Part shown: in pieces, positions 11,917 through 14,719 of the stretch
Layout: each line of letters opens with the position of its first letter
Numbering within the stretch: the stretch's first letter is position 1
Assembly: GCA_030148625.1 (NCBI GenBank)
Contig: JASBTC010000229.1
Coordinates: 1 to 14,719, forward strand
Length of the DNA stretch: 14,719 bases
Origin: Sphingobium sp.
GTDB taxonomy: Bacteria; Pseudomonadota; Alphaproteobacteria; Sphingomonadales; Sphingomonadaceae
Direction: 5' to 3'
Position numbers and translations under genes: made by a program
The notes under the pieces: model-generated
Databases searched by the model: none
What the model saw: only the letters and a program-made list of their open reading frames with translations
What the model was told of the DNA's origin: nothing

Positions 11917-14719
11917 ATGCCGAACACTATCTCAACGACCGAAAGGCATCGTCGCATTGCCGGGGCAATGATGGCGGGGACGGCACTCGCGGGGGATTTC
12001 CAGATGCACCGGGCATCGCGCTCGCTGCTCCTGCTCGCGGCCGGTGCCGCGCTCTCCGTCGCCGGTCAGGCCCATGCGCAACAGGCCACCGCAGCCGAAG
12101 TCGAAACGGGTGAGGACATCATCGTCACCGGTTCGCAGATCGCGCGTACCGGCTTCGATACACCGACCCCGGTCACCGTCGTCAGCACCGCCGACTTCGA
12201 ACGCGTCGGCGCCCCCAACATCGCCGATGCGCTCAACCAGCTGCCCGCGCTGAAAGCGAGCGTCACGCCGGAAGCGACGACCAACCTGTCGAAGCTGTCG
12301 GGCGGCAACTATCTCGATCTGCGTGGCCTGACCTATCTGCGCACATTGACGCTGGTCGATGGCAAGCGCCCGACACCATCCTCGCCCGAAGGCGTGGTCA
12401 ACATCAACAATATCCCGCAATCGGTGATCGCCGGTGCCGAAGTCGTGACCGGCGGTGCATCGGCCGCTTACGGTTCCGACGCGGTCGCGGGCGTCGTCAA
12501 CTTCAAGATCGACCACAAGCTGCAGGGCGTGCGCGGCAGCGTCCAGTACGGCGTCAGCGACTATGGCGACAATAAGAGCTATCTCGGCAGCTTCGCCGCG
12601 GGCACCCGCTTCGGCGACGGTCGCGGCCATATCATCATCGGCGGCGAAATCGCCGAGAGCAAGGGCATTCCCAACTATGCCGGCCGCGAATGGGGCGACT
12701 ATGCCGTCATTGCCAATCCGGCGAGCACCACGACAAATGGCGAGCCGACCTTCATACTCGTCAACCAGCCGCGCAGTTCGAACACATCCTATGGCGGTCT
12801 GATCAACAGCGCGACAGGCACCAACGGCACCGCGCTGCTGCGCGGCATCCAGTTCCTGGGGGGTGGCCAGACCTCCGCGTTCAACTATGGCGATCTGCAG
12901 ACCACCAACTCGCATCGCGGCGGCGACGGCGTCTGCGGCATCTGCGATGCGGTGCTGAAGCAGCCCTATAAGCGCTGGTCGGCATTCGGATCGGCGGAAT
13001 TCGAGTTCTCGCCGGCAGCCACTCTCTATGCCACCGGCAGCTATGCGAATTCCAAGGTGAACAGGGGCGCGTCGATCACCGGCAACGACCAGATCACCAT
13101 CCAGGCCGACAATGTCTTCATCCCGGCTTCGGTGCGCTCGATCCTGACCGCCAATCCGACGATCACCAGCTTCGTCATGGGCCGGGCCCTCAACGACTAT
13201 GCGCGCGGCTATATCAACAAGGACACGTATAACTGGCAGGGAATCATCGGCCTACGCGGCAATATCGGTGGATCGTGGAGCTATGACGTGGCCTATGCCT
13301 ATGGCAAGGGCCGCGACTATACCGACTTTGCCGGCGCCCGGCATACCGCCAACTGGCAGAGAGCGCTCGACGCGGTCGACGATCCGCGCACGCCGGGCGT
13401 GGTCGATCCCATCTGCCGCTCGACACTGACCAACCCCACCAATGGCTGCGTTCCGCTCAACCTGTTCGGCGTGATCGCGCCGGGACAACAGGCCGCCGCG
13501 ATCGACTATGTCACCGGCAGCTCGATCCGCGACTGGCACATGAAGCAGCAGACCGCGGACGTGATCATCCGCGGCGAGCCCTTCTCGCTGCCGGCCGGTG
13601 CGGTCGCCATCGCGGCGGGCGTCCACTGGCGCAAGTTCCAAGTGAACGTGCTCTCCGATGAGCTTTCGGCGAGCCGGCCGGGCGGCGCAACGGTGTACCG
13701 CGTCGGCAACACCATTCCCTTCGCCGGCACCGAGGAAGTCAAGGAAGCCTTCGGCGAAATCCTGATCCCGATCTTCAGCGACCAGCCCTGGGCGAAGAAT
13801 TTCGACCTGAATCTCGCCGGCCGCATCACCGACGACAAGACGTCGGGACAGGTCGAAACCTGGAAGATCGGCGCCAACTACACCGTCAACGATGTCGTCC
13901 GCCTTCGCGCGACGCGGTCGCGCGACATTCGCGCGCCCAACCTCCAGGAACTGTTCGCCAAGGGCCAGACGCTGATCTATCCGATCACCGATTCGGCGCG
14001 CGGAGAGAATTATTCGGTGTCGGGCACCTCGTCGGGCAACCCGTTCCTGAAGCCGGAGATCGCGAACACCTTCACCGGCGGCCTCGTGCTGTCGCCGGCA
14101 CGCAACCTCCAGATCTCACTAGACTATTATAATATCAGCATCGAGGGTGCGGTCGCGGCGCTCAGCGCGCAGCAGATCATCACGCGTTGCAACGATCAGG
14201 CCGATGCCGGTGCGTGTCTGCTCATCACGCGCGACGCGGGCGGCGGCCGCATCTCCGGCGTGAAGCTTGCGCCGGTCAACTTCCAGTCCATCAAGACCGA
14301 AGGCCTCGATGTCGAGGCGCGTTACCGGACCAGCTTCTGGAACGGCAATGTCGATCTGCGCGTGCTGGCCAACTACGTCAACAAGCTGACCTTGATCGGC
14401 GACGGCGGCGTGAAGACCGAGATGGCGGGCGCCCTCTCGCAGGTCTTCATCGACGGCATCAACGGCTCGCCGCATCTGCGCGTCACCGGCACCGCGGGCT
14501 ACAGCACCGATCAGTTCAACGTGAACCTGACCGGCCGCTATGTCGGCGGCGGCATCGTCACCCGCGACAAGCCGGTGGCGACCAAGCCCTATCCCGCGCA
14601 GATCACCGACAAGCTCTATGTCAACGGCCGGCTCTATCTCGACCTTTCGGGCGAAGTGACGCTGTTCCGTCCGGCGGGCAGCGACAGCAAGATCGCGCTG
14701 TTCGGTACGATCCTGAACC
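11917..14719 (+). CDS. TonB-dependent outer-membrane receptor, copy 2 (3' end cut off by window edge)
   Basis: Paralogue of the upstream receptor; 934 codons are visible and, by comparison with copy 1, about 37 remain outside. The same layout is seen: a long signal peptide beginning MPNTISTTERHRR, conserved MMAGTALAG and SRSLLLLAAGAALSVAG, cleavage after AHA, the DIIVTGSQIARTGF segment, then plug and barrel. The plug is nearly identical to copy 1. Differences cluster in predicted surface loops, such as residues near 315-335 and after the CN(D)Q insertion near 760, where copy 2 gains one residue and then loses several. The cysteine pairs CGIC (340/343), 500/511 and 758/767 are kept. AGGGGGA 6 nt before the ATG supports the start. 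The frame is intact to the edge. The ligand is unknown but may differ from that of copy 1. Confidence 0.93.
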   Translation, partial: MPNTISTTERHRRIAGAMMAGTALAGDFQMHRASRSLLLLAAGAALSVAGQAHAQQATAAEVETGEDIIVTGSQIARTGFDTPTPVTVVSTADFERVGAPNIADALNQLPALKASVTPEATTNLSKLSGGNYLDLRGLTYLRTLTLVDGKRPTPSSPEGVVNINNIPQSVIAGAEVVTGGASAAYGSDAVAGVVNFKIDHKLQGVRGSVQYGVSDYGDNKSYLGSFAAGTRFGDGRGHIIIGGEIAESKGIPNYAGREWGDYAVIANPASTTTNGEPTFILVNQPRSSNTSYGGLINSATGTNGTALLRGIQFLGGGQTSAFNYGDLQTTNSHRGGDGVCGICDAVLKQPYKRWSAFGSAEFEFSPAATLYATGSYANSKVNRGASITGNDQITIQADNVFIPASVRSILTANPTITSFVMGRALNDYARGYINKDTYNWQGIIGLRGNIGGSWSYDVAYAYGKGRDYTDFAGARHTANWQRALDAVDDPRTPGVVDPICRSTLTNPTNGCVPLNLFGVIAPGQQAAAIDYVTGSSIRDWHMKQQTADVIIRGEPFSLPAGAVAIAAGVHWRKFQVNVLSDELSASRPGGATVYRVGNTIPFAGTEEVKEAFGEILIPIFSDQPWAKNFDLNLAGRITDDKTSGQVETWKIGANYTVNDVVRLRATRSRDIRAPNLQELFAKGQTLIYPITDSARGENYSVSGTSSGNPFLKPEIANTFTGGLVLSPARNLQISLDYYNISIEGAVAALSAQQIITRCNDQADAGACLLITRDAGGGRISGVKLAPVNFQSIKTEGLDVEARYRTSFWNGNVDLRVLANYVNKLTLIGDGGVKTEMAGALSQVFIDGINGSPHLRVTGTAGYSTDQFNVNLTGRYVGGGIVTRDKPVATKPYPAQITDKLYVNGRLYLDLSGEVTLFRPAGSDSKIALFGTILN

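Larger units (their letters stand above)
8231..14719 (+). repeat. Tandem duplication of a receptor gene with its upstream region (unit about 3.36 kb)
   Basis: Copy 1 spans about 8231-11475 and copy 2 about 11593 to beyond the window. Start codons are exactly 3360 bp apart, and the offset stays 3360 from the starts to about 10830/14190, where the first coding indel appears. Sequence similarity also covers elements up to about 320 bp upstream of each start, though the stretch between them has diverged. The copies are old enough to differ at many third codon positions and in surface loops. The left junction is near 8231, and the internal junction lies between the terminator (11557) and 11593. 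The right end is not visible. Confidence 0.85.

Noticed and set aside
11841..12113. 90-residue frame overlapping the start of receptor 2
   Set aside because: Out of frame with the receptor and made of its leader and signal-peptide DNA read in another frame; no domain.
8436..14719. Direct repeats between receptors considered as a CRISPR array or transposon ends
   Set aside because: The repeats are two copies of a promoter region 3.36 kb apart, tied to paralogous genes. There are no spacers, no terminal inverted repeats and no transposase.

Overview
The window is GC-rich alphaproteobacterial DNA, most likely from a member of the Sphingomonadales. The evidence is the large TonB-dependent receptors of a type common in sphingomonads, the lepB-rnc-era order, the glutathione reductase active site GGTCVIRGCVPKK, and a short intergenic inverted repeat resembling one scattered through sphingomonad genomes. 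No mobile element, tRNA, rRNA or CRISPR array is visible.

Layout. Positions 1-2873, minus strand: the 5' 410 codons of glutathione reductase (gor), preceded by complete glucose-6-phosphate isomerase (pgi). Positions 2969-4700, plus strand, divergent from pgi: a MarR-type regulator, an MFS transporter and a 41-residue one-helix membrane protein, each start overlapping the previous stop as ATGA. The regulator looks leaderless, and a palindrome overlaps its -10 region. Positions 4746-7204, plus strand: lepB (signal peptidase I), rnc (RNase III) and era (ribosome-assembly GTPase); rnc appears to start at CTG. Positions 7205-8168, minus strand: a candidate 33-residue membrane protein and a class III sirtuin deacylase (cobB-like). 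Positions 8169-14719: about 390 bp of regulatory DNA, a complete 972-residue TonB-dependent receptor, a strong terminator, and a second paralogous receptor that runs off the right edge.

The most striking feature is the receptor pair. It is a tandem duplication with a constant offset of 3360 bp, with no indel seen over roughly the first 2.27 kb of coding sequence. Upstream regulatory blocks are duplicated too: a roughly 50-bp promoter-proximal block and a distal TTTC-N7-GAAA element about 310 bp before each start. Each receptor has its own promoter region, and copy 1 ends in its own terminator. The copies therefore look like separately transcribed paralogues, diverging mainly in predicted surface loops and signal-peptide n-regions while keeping three cysteine pairs. 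No inner-membrane transporter or catabolic gene next to them reveals the ligand.

The rest of the window is housekeeping: sugar phosphate metabolism, thiol redox, protein export, RNA processing and ribosome assembly. I did not find a clearly new multi-gene system. The less ordinary items are the receptor duplication and its shared control elements, the probable CTG start of rnc, the leaderless MarR operon with an OhrR-like cysteine, and two very small membrane-protein genes.
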